Source: Anaeromicropila populeti (GTDB lineage Bacteria > Bacillota > Clostridia > Lachnospirales > Lachnospiraceae). From it: a stretch of DNA of 64,000 nucleotides. The position numbers were made by a program, and so were the translations under genes. The DNA lies in NCBI RefSeq assembly GCF_900112775.1, contig NZ_FOYZ01000006.1, forward strand, positions 1 through 64,000, written 5' to 3'. Under the pieces are notes generated by a model, which was not told the DNA's origin, did no database searches, and saw nothing but the letters and a program-made list of their open reading frames with translations. Shown piece after piece: positions 25,502 to 34,377 of the stretch (position 1 is the stretch's first letter; each line of letters starts with the position of its first letter).

Positions 25502-26170
25502 ATGACATATGAAGTATTTTCAATAAAGGATCAGAGCATAACAAAGAATAATGTTTATCTGATTATGGATAAGAAAACAAGGCATACAGCAATTGTTGAC
25601 ACAGGAGGGACAATGAAGCAGATTCGGGACATAGTGCTGGAAAAGGAACTTGTGTTGACAATGGTTCTGATTACGCATACTCATCCAGATCATATACGTA
25701 ATGTAAATGAAATTGCAGACCAATATAACTGCAATGTGTATGTTTCTGAAAAGGAGGTTCAATACTATCAGTATCAATGCAATAATCTTCAGACTTTTCA
25801 GGACATGGAAGCATTAACACTAGGTGAAACAACTATAACTTGTGTTGTTACACCAGGCCATACTAAAGGCAGTACATGTTTCCTATTGTCAGATAGTTTC
25901 TTTACGGGCGATACTATTTTTATTGAAGGGTGCGGCATATGCAATACGCCAGGCGGTTCTGCTAACGATATGTATCAAAGTGTAACAAAAGTGAAACACC
26001 TTGTGGAGGATTCTGTATTGGTCTATCCTGGACATACTTACAAGAATTATCCTGGGAAAAGTATGCAGTTTGTAAAAGACAATAATATTTATTTTTGTAT
26101 GGAAGAAGAAGAACATTTCGTCAGTTTTCGTATGAGAAGGAACCAAAATGGTTTAATGGATTTTATTTAA
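25502..26170 (+). CDS. metallo-beta-lactamase-fold hydrolase, PksB/BaeB-like
   Basis: 222 residues with all metal motifs: THTHPDH, PGHTKGS, FTGDTIF and YPGH. The block FIEGCGICNTPGGSANDMYQSV and the C-terminal HFVSFRMRRNQ resemble PksB/BaeB-type hydrolases found in trans-AT polyketide clusters, where they hydrolyse thioesters; generic glyoxalase II-like activity is the alternative. It follows the NACHT gene by 48 nt but no functional link is evident. No PKS in the window. Confidence 0.8.
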   Translation: MTYEVFSIKDQSITKNNVYLIMDKKTRHTAIVDTGGTMKQIRDIVLEKELVLTMVLITHTHPDHIRNVNEIADQYNCNVYVSEKEVQYYQYQCNNLQTFQDMEALTLGETTITCVVTPGHTKGSTCFLLSDSFFTGDTIFIEGCGICNTPGGSANDMYQSVTKVKHLVEDSVLVYPGHTYKNYPGKSMQFVKDNNIYFCMEEEEHFVSFRMRRNQNGLMDFI

Positions 26171-26177
26171 GAAAAAA

Positions 26178-26206
26178 TTGACACTTTTCGGCGTGTACTA
26201 TAAAAT
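26178..26206 (+). promoter_or_regulatory. promoter of the PIG-V-like gene
   Basis: TTGACA (26178-26183), 17-nt spacer, TAAAAT (26201-26206). Confidence 0.72.
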
Positions 26207-26278
26207 GGTAACTAATAAATATATGAAATTTTAATAAGGGGGCGGTCATTTTGACTAGTAGAGAGGTGGCCTGTTTAA

Positions 26279-27685
26279 ATGATTAATGTAGTTGCGTTAT
26301 TATTAAGTGGGTTAGTCTATGTTACAGTTGGAATTGTTTTTTTAAAAATATGTGCTCTTTCTGGCTTTGTCAAAGAAAAGGAAGTTCAGCAGCAGAGTGA
26401 GAGTCTGATGGGGCAGGAGCCAGATGAATGGCAGGAAGAAGGTAAAGGGAAGAAAGCAATATCAGCTCTAATCCAATGGGTAAAAGAACTGTTTCGATTA
26501 GAACCGCAGTATCAAAGTGATTCCGAGGTGAAATGGCCTACAGTTGCAAAAGTTTTTAGTTTTGCTTTATTATGGAGAATTTTCCTATTCTTTATTAGTG
26601 TTATTGCCATTAGGTTATTCTATTCGGATAGTTCATTATCTTTGAATTTTTCTAAAGTAATAGAACATTGGAGAAGGTGGGATGCTGGACACTATTTGGG
26701 AATAGCAGAGTTTGGATACAGCGGGTATCTTGAAAACGGAGAGCCACTGTTTTTAGTGTTTTTTCCACTATATTCATATTTGGTTAAATTACTTCACTTA
26801 ATAATACCAGACTTTGAAGTAAGTGCTTTGGTGGTATCCTTCATATCCTATGCTATTGGATGTTGTTATTTTTATCGTCTGGTTTGTTATGATTATGGAG
26901 AAAAAATTGCAAAAAGAGCGGTGATTTATCTTTCTATTTTTCCATTTTCCTTTTTCTTTGGCGGAATGATGACGGAAAGTGTCTTTTTTATGACTTGTGC
27001 AGCTGCTCTATATTATATCCGAAGGCACCAATGGGGAAGAATGGCAGTCTGTGCAGCATTATGTTGTTTGTCACGTATGGCAGGATTATTGGTGGTAATG
27101 GCAGCAGGGATTGAAATGTGTATTTATTATAAACCAGTCGCTTTTATTTGGAGAAAAGAGTGGAAACAATTAGCGGTATTTTTTGTGGATAAAGTGACCT
27201 TTTTGTTTTTAGCGGTTTCTGGTACTGCTGGTTATTTGTTTATTAATAAGCAGGTTACAGGAAATCCCTTTGCATTTGTAAAATATCAAAGAGAACATTG
27301 GTTTCAGGGCAGTACGTATATGAAAAATACACTGGGGCTTATTATGCAGTCTTCTTTTGCTAAAGACGTAGACCATTTAAGCCGTGTGGCTATTTTTCTT
27401 CCTGAATTCATTATTTTTGTTTTTGCTGTAGGATGTATTTTATACGGATTAAAGAAACATTACATTGTATATGTTACCTTTTTGCTTATGTATGTTATGT
27501 TAAATTACTCTCTTTCGTTTTTAATTAGTGGAGGAAGATATATGTCCTGTGCAATTCCTATGTTTGTAATAATGGCTGAATTTTCCAATAAGCATCAGTG
27601 GGCTGACCGATTGATAACCGTTGTAAGTACTTTGCTATTGGGGATTTATTTGACTGGCTTTCTATTTCTAAAAAATATTATGTAA
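26279..27685 (+). CDS. PIG-V-like integral membrane glycosyltransferase
   Basis: 468 residues with an N-terminal anchor, a charged linker of ~60 residues and about nine further transmembrane segments. The family motif HWRRWDAGHYLGIAEFGY carries the conserved WDxxxY-type residues; FFPLYSYLVKLL and FPFSFFFGGMMTESVF are also typical of PIG-V mannosyltransferases using polyprenyl-phosphate sugar donors. Acceptor unknown, probably a cell-surface glycan or lipid. GAGAGGTGG sits 10 nt before the ATG. Confidence 0.8.
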   Translation: MINVVALLLSGLVYVTVGIVFLKICALSGFVKEKEVQQQSESLMGQEPDEWQEEGKGKKAISALIQWVKELFRLEPQYQSDSEVKWPTVAKVFSFALLWRIFLFFISVIAIRLFYSDSSLSLNFSKVIEHWRRWDAGHYLGIAEFGYSGYLENGEPLFLVFFPLYSYLVKLLHLIIPDFEVSALVVSFISYAIGCCYFYRLVCYDYGEKIAKRAVIYLSIFPFSFFFGGMMTESVFFMTCAAALYYIRRHQWGRMAVCAALCCLSRMAGLLVVMAAGIEMCIYYKPVAFIWRKEWKQLAVFFVDKVTFLFLAVSGTAGYLFINKQVTGNPFAFVKYQREHWFQGSTYMKNTLGLIMQSSFAKDVDHLSRVAIFLPEFIIFVFAVGCILYGLKKHYIVYVTFLLMYVMLNYSLSFLISGGRYMSCAIPMFVIMAEFSNKHQWADRLITVVSTLLLGIYLTGFLFLKNIM

Positions 27686-27702
27686 AAAACGTATGGAATA
27701 AC

Positions 27703-27745
27703 TGGCTGTACCCAGGTGGTGACTACCATCTGGGTACAGCCTTTG
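27703..27745. terminator. long hairpin between convergent genes
   Basis: GGCTGTACCCAG..TGGT pairs with ACCA..CTGGGTACAGCC, about 16 bp with one imperfection and loop GACT. T-runs are weak on both strands, so it may act bidirectionally. Confidence 0.65.
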
Positions 27746-27750
27746 TAACA

Positions 27751-28554
27751 CTAATCTTTTGTAACCAAGACTTTATTTAATATCTGGGTTAATACTTCTT
27801 TGTCAACTTTTACAAGGTTCAGACTTGCCTGCTTCGCACTTTCAATGTGTTTAGCTACAAAATCTTCTATGGCAGTGGCAAAAGCAGCATCTTGTTCTGT
27901 CAATTGTTGATTTTCAGCTTCTTGTGCAGCAACTGGTTCAGGTGGTTGTTGGCCAGGAGCACCGCCGCCACCAGGAATCATCGGAATTGGAGGACGGCGT
28001 CTTTTACGATTTATTTCTAAATCAATATTGCCGGCAATACTTCCGCCATGGGCAGTGGCAATGTCATCTACTATAGCTGCGCTTCTTTCAATTTCTGCTT
28101 TTGAGTGGCTGTCTCCGCTGGCTGCTGAAGAGAGAAGTCCTAATGAATATGCTCTGGACGTATCGATGTCAGCGTGAACAGGAACAAATATAATATTGAT
28201 GTCGTTTACGGAAATTTCAGTAATTGGTGAAAGAGGTCCAAAGGATACGTTATTATTGTTATTGTTGTCATCATTGTTGTTGTGAATAATGGTGTTGTCA
28301 TCGTTGTCATTTCGGATTCTTGTGTTAATGTCTGTGTCAGTACGATTTATAGTATTGTTATCATTGCGGATAATGGTATTGTCGTCATTTCCAATGAAAT
28401 TAGTTTCAATATCAGTTCGTCTGCCACCATTAAAGGTATTGTCATTTCCAGGTACAACATTCGAGTCATTTACGAAAGGAGCTGGACGGCAGCAATTTCT
28501 AAGAGGACAGCAGTTTCTTCTACAATTTTGGTTTGGATTAATTTGATTACACAT
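27751..28554 (-). CDS. Asn/Asp-rich low-complexity protein, function unknown
   Basis: 267 residues. N-terminus has Cys pairs (CRRNCCPLRNCC), then ~90 residues of irregular repeats rich in N, D, T, I and R (NDDNTIIRNDNNTI, NDDNTIIHNNNDD, ending in poly-N), then a hydrophobic-strand region (ISVNDINIIFVPVHADIDTS), a basic RKRRRPPIPMIPGG segment and an Ala/Gln-rich helical tail. No signal peptide. The pattern suggests a spore-surface or self-assembling structural protein, but this is inference only. AGGAGG lies 8 nt before the ATG; a CATATATTG element near 28612, with AC 17 nt further upstream, vaguely resembles a sporulation promoter. Confidence 0.7.
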   Translation of the reverse strand: MCNQINPNQNCRRNCCPLRNCCRPAPFVNDSNVVPGNDNTFNGGRRTDIETNFIGNDDNTIIRNDNNTINRTDTDINTRIRNDNDDNTIIHNNNDDNNNNNNVSFGPLSPITEISVNDINIIFVPVHADIDTSRAYSLGLLSSAASGDSHSKAEIERSAAIVDDIATAHGGSIAGNIDLEINRKRRRPPIPMIPGGGGAPGQQPPEPVAAQEAENQQLTEQDAAFATAIEDFVAKHIESAKQASLNLVKVDKEVLTQILNKVLVTKD

Positions 28555-28667
28555 AATAAAGACCTCCTAAATATTTGTGTTGAGATAATTTTTATTATCT
28601 ATAGTACAATATATGTCGGAAGCCATAGAAATGTGTCAAAATATAAAGAAAAAAATAGATATTTATA

Positions 28668-30122
28668 CTATAATTTTTCTTTTAACCTACTGGAAAGTTG
28701 AATGATTTCAAGTAATCTTTCCGAAACCTTTTTTACAGATCCATTTTGCTCTAATACTGCTTCTGAAATATTTTCTATCATAGTTGAATTTTCCTCTGAT
28801 GTAGCAACAACCATTTCTAATTCATTACGTATTTCATTAAAATGTGTTTGTATATTTTCCATAACTAAAAATTCGTTTTGTACTAAAGTATTGCATTCAA
28901 TTGCAGTATTCTGCAAGGATTGAAAAAATTGTACGAGAATTGATACTTTATCTTTTCCGTTCAATACAGAGCCTGCTCCAGAAGATACTTTATCAGATAC
29001 CTCTTTTGTTGTAGTTGTTAATTGATCTAAAATTATTTGTATATTAGTCGAAGCCCGTTTGCTTTGTTCTGCCAAAGAGTGAATTTCATTCGCTACGATG
29101 GCAAATCCTTTCCCGTGCTCGCCAGCTCGAGCAGCTTCTATGGAGGCATTCAAGGAAAGTAAATTTGTTTGTACTGCAATTGCACTGATTTCTTCAAGTA
29201 TGGAATGAATATGGTTCATTTGTTCTAATAAATATTTGGTAGCACTATTAGCTGTTGAAATCGTACTGTCAATATTATTCATTGAAGCTTGAACATCTTG
29301 GATTCCAGATTGCCCCTTAGAAACATTTTTAGTTAATGTAGAAAAGTTATCTGCTAAAGAAGTGGCATGCTGAACATTTATTTTCAACTGATCATCTGCC
29401 TCTGAAAATTTGTCATTTATATTGACAATTGAGGTAGCTGATTCTTCAGCTGCACCAGCCATTTGACTGGAAGATTCATAAACCGAATCAGATCCTAATG
29501 TGATAGCAGCCATAGCTGCTTTAATACCTTCGATTGAATTGTATAATTCATCTGAGATTTGATAGGCAATTTCAGTATTGTTAGTTATCTGCTCTTGTTT
29601 TTCCTGAATTTCATTAAGTACTTTTTTGCTATGGGATACTAAGTTTTCACCTCGCTTTGTAGCTATAAAAAGTAAAATTGCCATACATGTATAAGTAAAA
29701 ATAAGTATTTTTACTGAGGATAAACTTAAACTATCGCCTCCGATATATTTAGGATTAATAAAGGCAGCTATAATACAAGCGGGTACATAGAACAGAGTAT
29801 AAATACAAATAACAGCTGATTTAAAATAAAGAGTTGCCATTGCTAAAACAAAAAATGATACAATAAAAGTCTGTCCATTTCCTCCTTCTATTATAGAGGT
29901 TGCTAATGTTGCCAGACCTAATAAGGTAAGAATTATAGTACCTTTTATAACATCGTTAAAATGTAAAAAATAAATAATGGATACTATTATTGAGGTCATC
30001 AACATAAAGCCAATAATTTCAATGGATGTAGCTGACCTGCCTGCGTTACTGTAGGTTAAAATTGATAGTAATACAGTAGCTATCCATGTTGCGTAAATGT
30101 TTATTTTGTGAATGCGATTCAT
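28668..30122 (-). CDS. methyl-accepting chemotaxis protein, polytopic membrane N-terminus
   Basis: 484 residues. About six hydrophobic segments in the first ~160, no extracellular sensor domain, no clear HAMP. Signalling tip near residues 305-350 ([35 protein letters not shown]), flanked by heptad-rich coiled coils. The tip reads EHGKGF where the receptors at 9716 and 36533 have EAGRGF. GGAGGAAAAACAA precedes the ATG. Monocistronic. Confidence 0.92.
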   Translation of the reverse strand: MNRIHKINIYATWIATVLLSILTYSNAGRSATSIEIIGFMLMTSIIVSIIYFLHFNDVIKGTIILTLLGLATLATSIIEGGNGQTFIVSFFVLAMATLYFKSAVICIYTLFYVPACIIAAFINPKYIGGDSLSLSSVKILIFTYTCMAILLFIATKRGENLVSHSKKVLNEIQEKQEQITNNTEIAYQISDELYNSIEGIKAAMAAITLGSDSVYESSSQMAGAAEESATSIVNINDKFSEADDQLKINVQHATSLADNFSTLTKNVSKGQSGIQDVQASMNNIDSTISTANSATKYLLEQMNHIHSILEEISAIAVQTNLLSLNASIEAARAGEHGKGFAIVANEIHSLAEQSKRASTNIQIILDQLTTTTKEVSDKVSSGAGSVLNGKDKVSILVQFFQSLQNTAIECNTLVQNEFLVMENIQTHFNEIRNELEMVVATSEENSTMIENISEAVLEQNGSVKKVSERLLEIIQLSSRLKEKL

Positions 30123-30308
30123 TTGTTTTTCCTCCAGTCATTCTAGCATTCTCTTGAAAGTACAATAGAACTTTCTCAAAATATTTTTATAGGTTAAATA
30201 ACCTTTTTATATATCGACTATTTTCGACATAAAAATAGTGAAAAATTGTACTTCTTTTAAAACAAATATTAGAATGAAGAAATGAATCTGCAATATGTGA
30301 TAAAAATA

Positions 30309-30341
30309 TTAAAAGCAGACGTAAAGATAGTCTGCTTTCAG
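30309..30341 (-). terminator. terminator of the lipoprotein gene
   Basis: 9-bp stem AAAGCAGAC / GTCTGCTTT with a 9-nt loop; on the minus strand it runs into TTTTAATATTTTT. Confidence 0.75.
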
Positions 30342-30353
30342 ATGTTATAGTGA

Positions 30354-31292
30354 TTATTTTACTCTTTTGAAAATATAAGAACTAAGATTTGTAATGTTCA
30401 GCACTTCAAAATCATCTGGGGAGTCGGTTTTGGGTGAAAAACCATAGTCATATTTTGGACTTCCCATTTCATTTTCTTGCCCATCAATAATATATTTTTC
30501 AGGGAAAAGGCAGACATAAAAACCACTGCCTTCAGCAATATTAAGAGAAGCGATCTGAATATCACAGCCGTAGGTACCGTAATGGACATAATTCATATCT
30601 TTGGAACTGTCTTTATACCAATAATAAGTACCGTCTGCATTCAGAACAACGTAACCGCCAGTGCCAGCATCGTATTCTCCTACCAGAGACTTTTTCGCTT
30701 CTTCCTCTGCCAATGCATTATCTGGTACAGCCATAATTGCGGAGTCCATTATCTTCAGTGCTTCTTCCTTTAAATCCTCATAGTTGGAGTCTAGTGCTGT
30801 ATAGGTAATAGAATATGCATAATAATTTTTGCCGTAACAACGCTGAATTACTGTATTTTTATCCTCTCCAGTACCAAATGTATATGTACACTCATACCAT
30901 GTTTCATTATTTACAGTTATTTTTTTTGACTCTTCTAAAAGTTCATAACCTTCAGATGTACTAATAATATCCTGAGATGCACGAATCATATCCAGAGGAT
31001 GCTGATAGGAAGTTTCTTTTGAACAGGTAATTCCAATAAGTGCTTCCCCTTTTGTAAAAGCTAAACTTGCATCTTGACTTTGGCTTTCATCAAAACTCCA
31101 TGACGCATCATAGTAAATTTTCAAATCACCTAAACCAGCTTCTAGCAAATCAGGACTTTGAGTTGTTAAATCTTGGATGGTAGAATTCGGAGTTTCTGTT
31201 CTGGTAGTGTCAGGTGATTTTGCTTTCTCTTTACATCCATACATAAAAAAACTACATAATAAACATAGTAAAAGAAAGATTCGTTTTTTCAT
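30354..31292 (-). CDS. lipoprotein of unknown function
   Basis: About 312 residues with a signal peptide and lipobox (FFMYGC, Cys at residue 20). A Thr/Ser/Pro linker follows, then a domain with ADASWSFDESQSQDASLAFTKGEALIGITC and further a C-terminal domain opening SLVGEYDAGTGGYVVLNADGTYYWYKD. The first resembles PsbP/DUF-type surface domains loosely; I cannot assign it. Start at 31292 has GGAGG 8 nt upstream within three clustered ATGs. Confidence 0.75.
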   Translation of the reverse strand: MKKRIFLLLCLLCSFFMYGCKEKAKSPDTTRTETPNSTIQDLTTQSPDLLEAGLGDLKIYYDASWSFDESQSQDASLAFTKGEALIGITCSKETSYQHPLDMIRASQDIISTSEGYELLEESKKITVNNETWYECTYTFGTGEDKNTVIQRCYGKNYYAYSITYTALDSNYEDLKEEALKIMDSAIMAVPDNALAEEEAKKSLVGEYDAGTGGYVVLNADGTYYWYKDSSKDMNYVHYGTYGCDIQIASLNIAEGSGFYVCLFPEKYIIDGQENEMGSPKYDYGFSPKTDSPDDFEVLNITNLSSYIFKRVK

Positions 31293-31469
31293 TATCATTT
31301 CCTCCATTAATCATATAAAATAGCAGCTAACTAAGAGTATAGTACACTAAGGCAGTTTAGACAACTATTTCGTGTTATAAAATATATTAAAAATTTTTGT
31401 AAAAATATTTGTAAGAACAAGCTACTTACGTTATAATAGATGACATTGAAAAAGAATGGAGACATTAAA

Positions 31470-32258
31470 ATGACAAAATATGCAATTTTTTTTGATATTG
31501 ACGGTACAATTATTGATGAGAATTCAGGAATTATTCCGGCTTCTTGCATAGAAGGAATTAAGCAGGCACAGAAAAATGGGCATATGGTTTTTATTAATAC
31601 AGGAAGACCATTTCCAGCTATTGATACCTGTATAAAAGATATTGGATTTGACGGATATGTTTGTGGCTGCGGTACTTATGTAAAATATAGAGGACAGGAA
31701 TTGCTGCAAAGAACACTTGGAAATGAATTATCACAAAGAATTGTGGTGGACTTATTGGATCATAATATTGATGGGATTTTAGAAGGACACCAGAATATAT
31801 ATTATAGAAATCAGGTAATAAGTGAGGCAGTAGGTAATATAAAGGAAAGGCATCAGTCCATGGATACTGGTTTTTTAAAGGGGTGGGAAGATGAAAAAAT
31901 TTCCTTTGATAAATTGGCAATTTGGACATTACCAGAGAGTAATTTTCAAGGATTTGAGGCAAAATATAAAGACACCTTTGAATTTATTCATCGTGATATC
32001 TGTTTTTATGAATTAGTTCCTCATGGATATAGTAAAGCAACTGGAATTCAGTTTTTAGAAAAACATCTGAATATAGATCATTGTCATACAATAGCAATTG
32101 GTGACAGCACCAATGATATTTCTATGCTTGGGTATGTGGGGATTAGCATTGCCATGGGTAATTCCAATCCTATTCTTTTTGAACAGGTGAATTATGTGAC
32201 AAAAGATATTATGCAGGATGGTGTGTATTGGGGATTAAAACAATTTCAGATCATATAA
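31470..32258 (+). CDS. HAD-family Cof-type phosphatase
   Basis: 262 residues. HAD motif I FFDIDGTIID, motif II INTGR, and motif IV IAIGDSTNDISMLGYVGISIAMGN with a Cof-type C2 cap between. These enzymes dephosphorylate sugar phosphates or cofactors; the substrate cannot be told from sequence. Start at 31470 (MTKYAIFFD) has GGAG about 9 nt upstream. Own unit between a divergent lipoprotein gene and the glnA promoter. Confidence 0.87.
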   Translation: MTKYAIFFDIDGTIIDENSGIIPASCIEGIKQAQKNGHMVFINTGRPFPAIDTCIKDIGFDGYVCGCGTYVKYRGQELLQRTLGNELSQRIVVDLLDHNIDGILEGHQNIYYRNQVISEAVGNIKERHQSMDTGFLKGWEDEKISFDKLAIWTLPESNFQGFEAKYKDTFEFIHRDICFYELVPHGYSKATGIQFLEKHLNIDHCHTIAIGDSTNDISMLGYVGISIAMGNSNPILFEQVNYVTKDIMQDGVYWGLKQFQII

Positions 32259-32277
32259 TTGCAGGTATACAAAAGAA

Positions 32278-32306
32278 TTGACAAAGTTATGTAATGTTGC
32301 TAATAT
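32278..32306 (+). promoter_or_regulatory. glnA promoter
   Basis: TTGACA (32278-32283), 17-nt spacer, TAATAT (32301-32306) with TG extension. Confidence 0.72.
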
Positions 32307-32318
32307 AGTGTTAATTGG

Positions 32319-32361
32319 GCAAAGGTGTCTGGAGGTTTTACGGATCACCGATGCCTTTTTT
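32319..32361 (+). terminator. leader attenuator before glnA, possible ANTAR target
   Basis: AAAGGTGTC (32321-32329) pairs with GATGCCTTT (32350-32358), 9 bp with two G-U pairs, followed by a T-run to 32361. It lies between the promoter and the glnA start (32399), so it would terminate transcription unless prevented. An ANTAR protein is encoded just behind glnA; ANTAR proteins act by stabilising alternative hairpins in such leaders. A 4-bp alternative GGTG/CACC sits inside the loop. Confidence 0.62.
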
Positions 32362-32398
32362 GTGATAATAAATATTTTAATTAAGGGAGAGATAGACT

Positions 32399-33700
32399 AT
32401 GGGTAAGTACACCAAGCAAGACATTATAAGAATGGTAGAAGATGAAGATGTAGAATTTATTAGACTGCAATTTGTTGACATTTGTGGAACGTTAAAAAAT
32501 ATGGCTGTGACAATAAGCCAGCTGGATAAAGTGCTTAACAACCAATGTACCTTTGACGGTGCTGCTGTCATTGGTTTTAAGGATACCTGCAACGGGGAAT
32601 TTTTTCTTTCACCTGATTTAGATACCTTTGCTATATTTCCATGGAGACCACAGCAGGGTAAGGTGGCAAGATTAATCTGTGATATTTTAAATGAAGACGG
32701 AACACCTTTTGAGGGAGATTCCAGATATGCTTTGAAGAGAGTTGTTAAGGAAGCAGAGGAAATGGGATATAGCTTAGATGTTGGCCCTGAGTGTGAGTTT
32801 TTCTTGTTTGATGTAGATCAAAATGGAAATCCAACGATTCAGAGTTCGGAAAAGGGAGGATATTTTGATGTTGGTCCATTGGATCTTGGGGAAAATGTGA
32901 GACGTGAAATGGTACTGTTTTTAGAAGATATGGGATTTGAAATTATTAGTTCCTATCATTCCAACGAAGTTGCCCAACATGAAATAGACTTTAAAAATGG
33001 GGATGCTCTTTCCACAGCAGATAATGTTATGACTTTCAAAATGGTAGTTCGTACTGCTGCAAAGCGTCATGGCTATCATGCTACCTTTATGCCAAAACCA
33101 AAGTATGGTATGAATGGTTCTGGAATGCACTTAACAATGAAATTGTATAAGGATGGAAAAAATATTTTTACAGATTCCAGTAAAGATAATAAAGTTAGTG
33201 AAGAAGCCTATTCATTTATTGCAGGAATTATGAACCATATTGAAGGAATGACATTAATAAATAATCCAATTGTGAATTCTTATAAGCGGTTGGTTCCAGG
33301 ATACAATGCACCAGTATCAGTAACCTGGTCAGAGAAAAACAGAGATTCGCTTATTCGCGTCTGCTCTACGGGAATGGAAGGAACCAGAGTGGAATTAAGA
33401 AGTCCAGATGCCGCATCAAATCCTTATTTGGTAATTGCAGTTTGTCTTGCAGCAGGACTAGAGGGAATAAAAAATCAGATGAAATTAGGAGAAGGCATGG
33501 AAAGTGGTAACGAACATGTCAAAGCACTTCCAACATCACTTGAGGCCGCAATACGAGCATTTGAAGCAGATCCGTTTATTCAGCAGGTTTTAGGAAAACA
33601 TATTGCTGAAAAATATGTGGAGACAAAAAAAGAGGAGTGGAATGAATATTGTAAGCACGTTTCTGATTGGGAAGTGGAACAATATTTGTATAGAATTTAA
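32399..33700 (+). CDS. glnA: glutamine synthetase, type I
   Basis: ATP-dependent synthesis of glutamine from glutamate and ammonium. Blocks: IRLQFVDICGTLKN, GPECEFFLF (metal site), AQHEIDF, KRHGYHATFMPKP, NGSGMHLTMKL and the late YKRLVPGYNAPVSVTWS. 433 residues, the GSI-alpha length without the adenylylation loop of GSI-beta. GGGAGAGA lies 9 nt before the ATG. Upstream attenuator and downstream ANTAR gene (44 nt later) indicate RNA-level nitrogen control. Confidence 0.95.
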   Translation: MGKYTKQDIIRMVEDEDVEFIRLQFVDICGTLKNMAVTISQLDKVLNNQCTFDGAAVIGFKDTCNGEFFLSPDLDTFAIFPWRPQQGKVARLICDILNEDGTPFEGDSRYALKRVVKEAEEMGYSLDVGPECEFFLFDVDQNGNPTIQSSEKGGYFDVGPLDLGENVRREMVLFLEDMGFEIISSYHSNEVAQHEIDFKNGDALSTADNVMTFKMVVRTAAKRHGYHATFMPKPKYGMNGSGMHLTMKLYKDGKNIFTDSSKDNKVSEEAYSFIAGIMNHIEGMTLINNPIVNSYKRLVPGYNAPVSVTWSEKNRDSLIRVCSTGMEGTRVELRSPDAASNPYLVIAVCLAAGLEGIKNQMKLGEGMESGNEHVKALPTSLEAAIRAFEADPFIQQVLGKHIAEKYVETKKEEWNEYCKHVSDWEVEQYLYRI

Positions 33701-33744
33701 AGATCACCTTATGAAATCAAATATGAAGGCGGAGGTGATCGGGT

Positions 33745-34296
33745 GTGTTAAGTATTATTGTGGTTTTTCCTAAAATAGAGGATGCAAAAAATATTAGAAA
33801 TGTTTTAATACGCAGCGGATATGAGGTACAGGCGGTGTGTACAACTGGTGCCCAGGCTATTACTTTAGTAAATGAACTGGATGAAGGAATTGTTTTGTGC
33901 GGTTACCGGTTTAGTGATATGCATTATAGTGAACTGCACAATATTTTACCAAAATCTTTTGAAATGTTATTAGTTGCATCTCCTACAAAATTAGAGGAAT
34001 GTGTAAATAGTGATATTGTATGTTTAGGCATGCCAATTAAAACAAGAGATCTTATTAATACAATTGAGATGATGACACTCAATTATAATAGAAGAAAGAG
34101 GAAAAAGAAAGATACTGGCCGACAGAGGTCTAGTGAAGATCGTGCAACAATAGACAAGGCAAAAGCAATTTTGATGGACCGAAATAACATGTCCGAGGAA
34201 GATGCTCACCGGTACATACAGAAAACAAGTATGGACAGTGGGACAAATATGGTTGAAACGGCAGAAATGATTATTAGCATGATGCGGGAATATTAG
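33745..34296 (+). CDS. ANTAR-domain response regulator (antiterminator)
   Basis: 183 residues: N-terminal receiver-like domain (residues 1-~120) lacking a convincing phospho-acceptor Asp pattern, and a C-terminal ANTAR RNA-binding domain (RATIDKAKAILMDRNNMSEEDAHRYIQKTSM). NasT/AmiR-like proteins bind leader RNA and prevent termination. Placed directly behind glnA, so likely to control the glnA leader terminator in response to nitrogen. GTG start with GGAGGTGATC 8 nt upstream. Confidence 0.86.
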   Translation: MLSIIVVFPKIEDAKNIRNVLIRSGYEVQAVCTTGAQAITLVNELDEGIVLCGYRFSDMHYSELHNILPKSFEMLLVASPTKLEECVNSDIVCLGMPIKTRDLINTIEMMTLNYNRRKRKKKDTGRQRSSEDRATIDKAKAILMDRNNMSEEDAHRYIQKTSMDSGTNMVETAEMIISMMREY

Positions 34297-34377
34297 ATAA
34301 AAATAATCAACTATGGATATTGCATATTAAAATGGAATACGGTACAATGGAGTGAAAAAGGAATAGGGAGGCTGAAT

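Noticed and set aside
28282-28701. Plus-strand open frames of 139 and 85 codons
   Set aside because: They are antisense to the low-complexity Asn-rich gene and lack ribosome sites.
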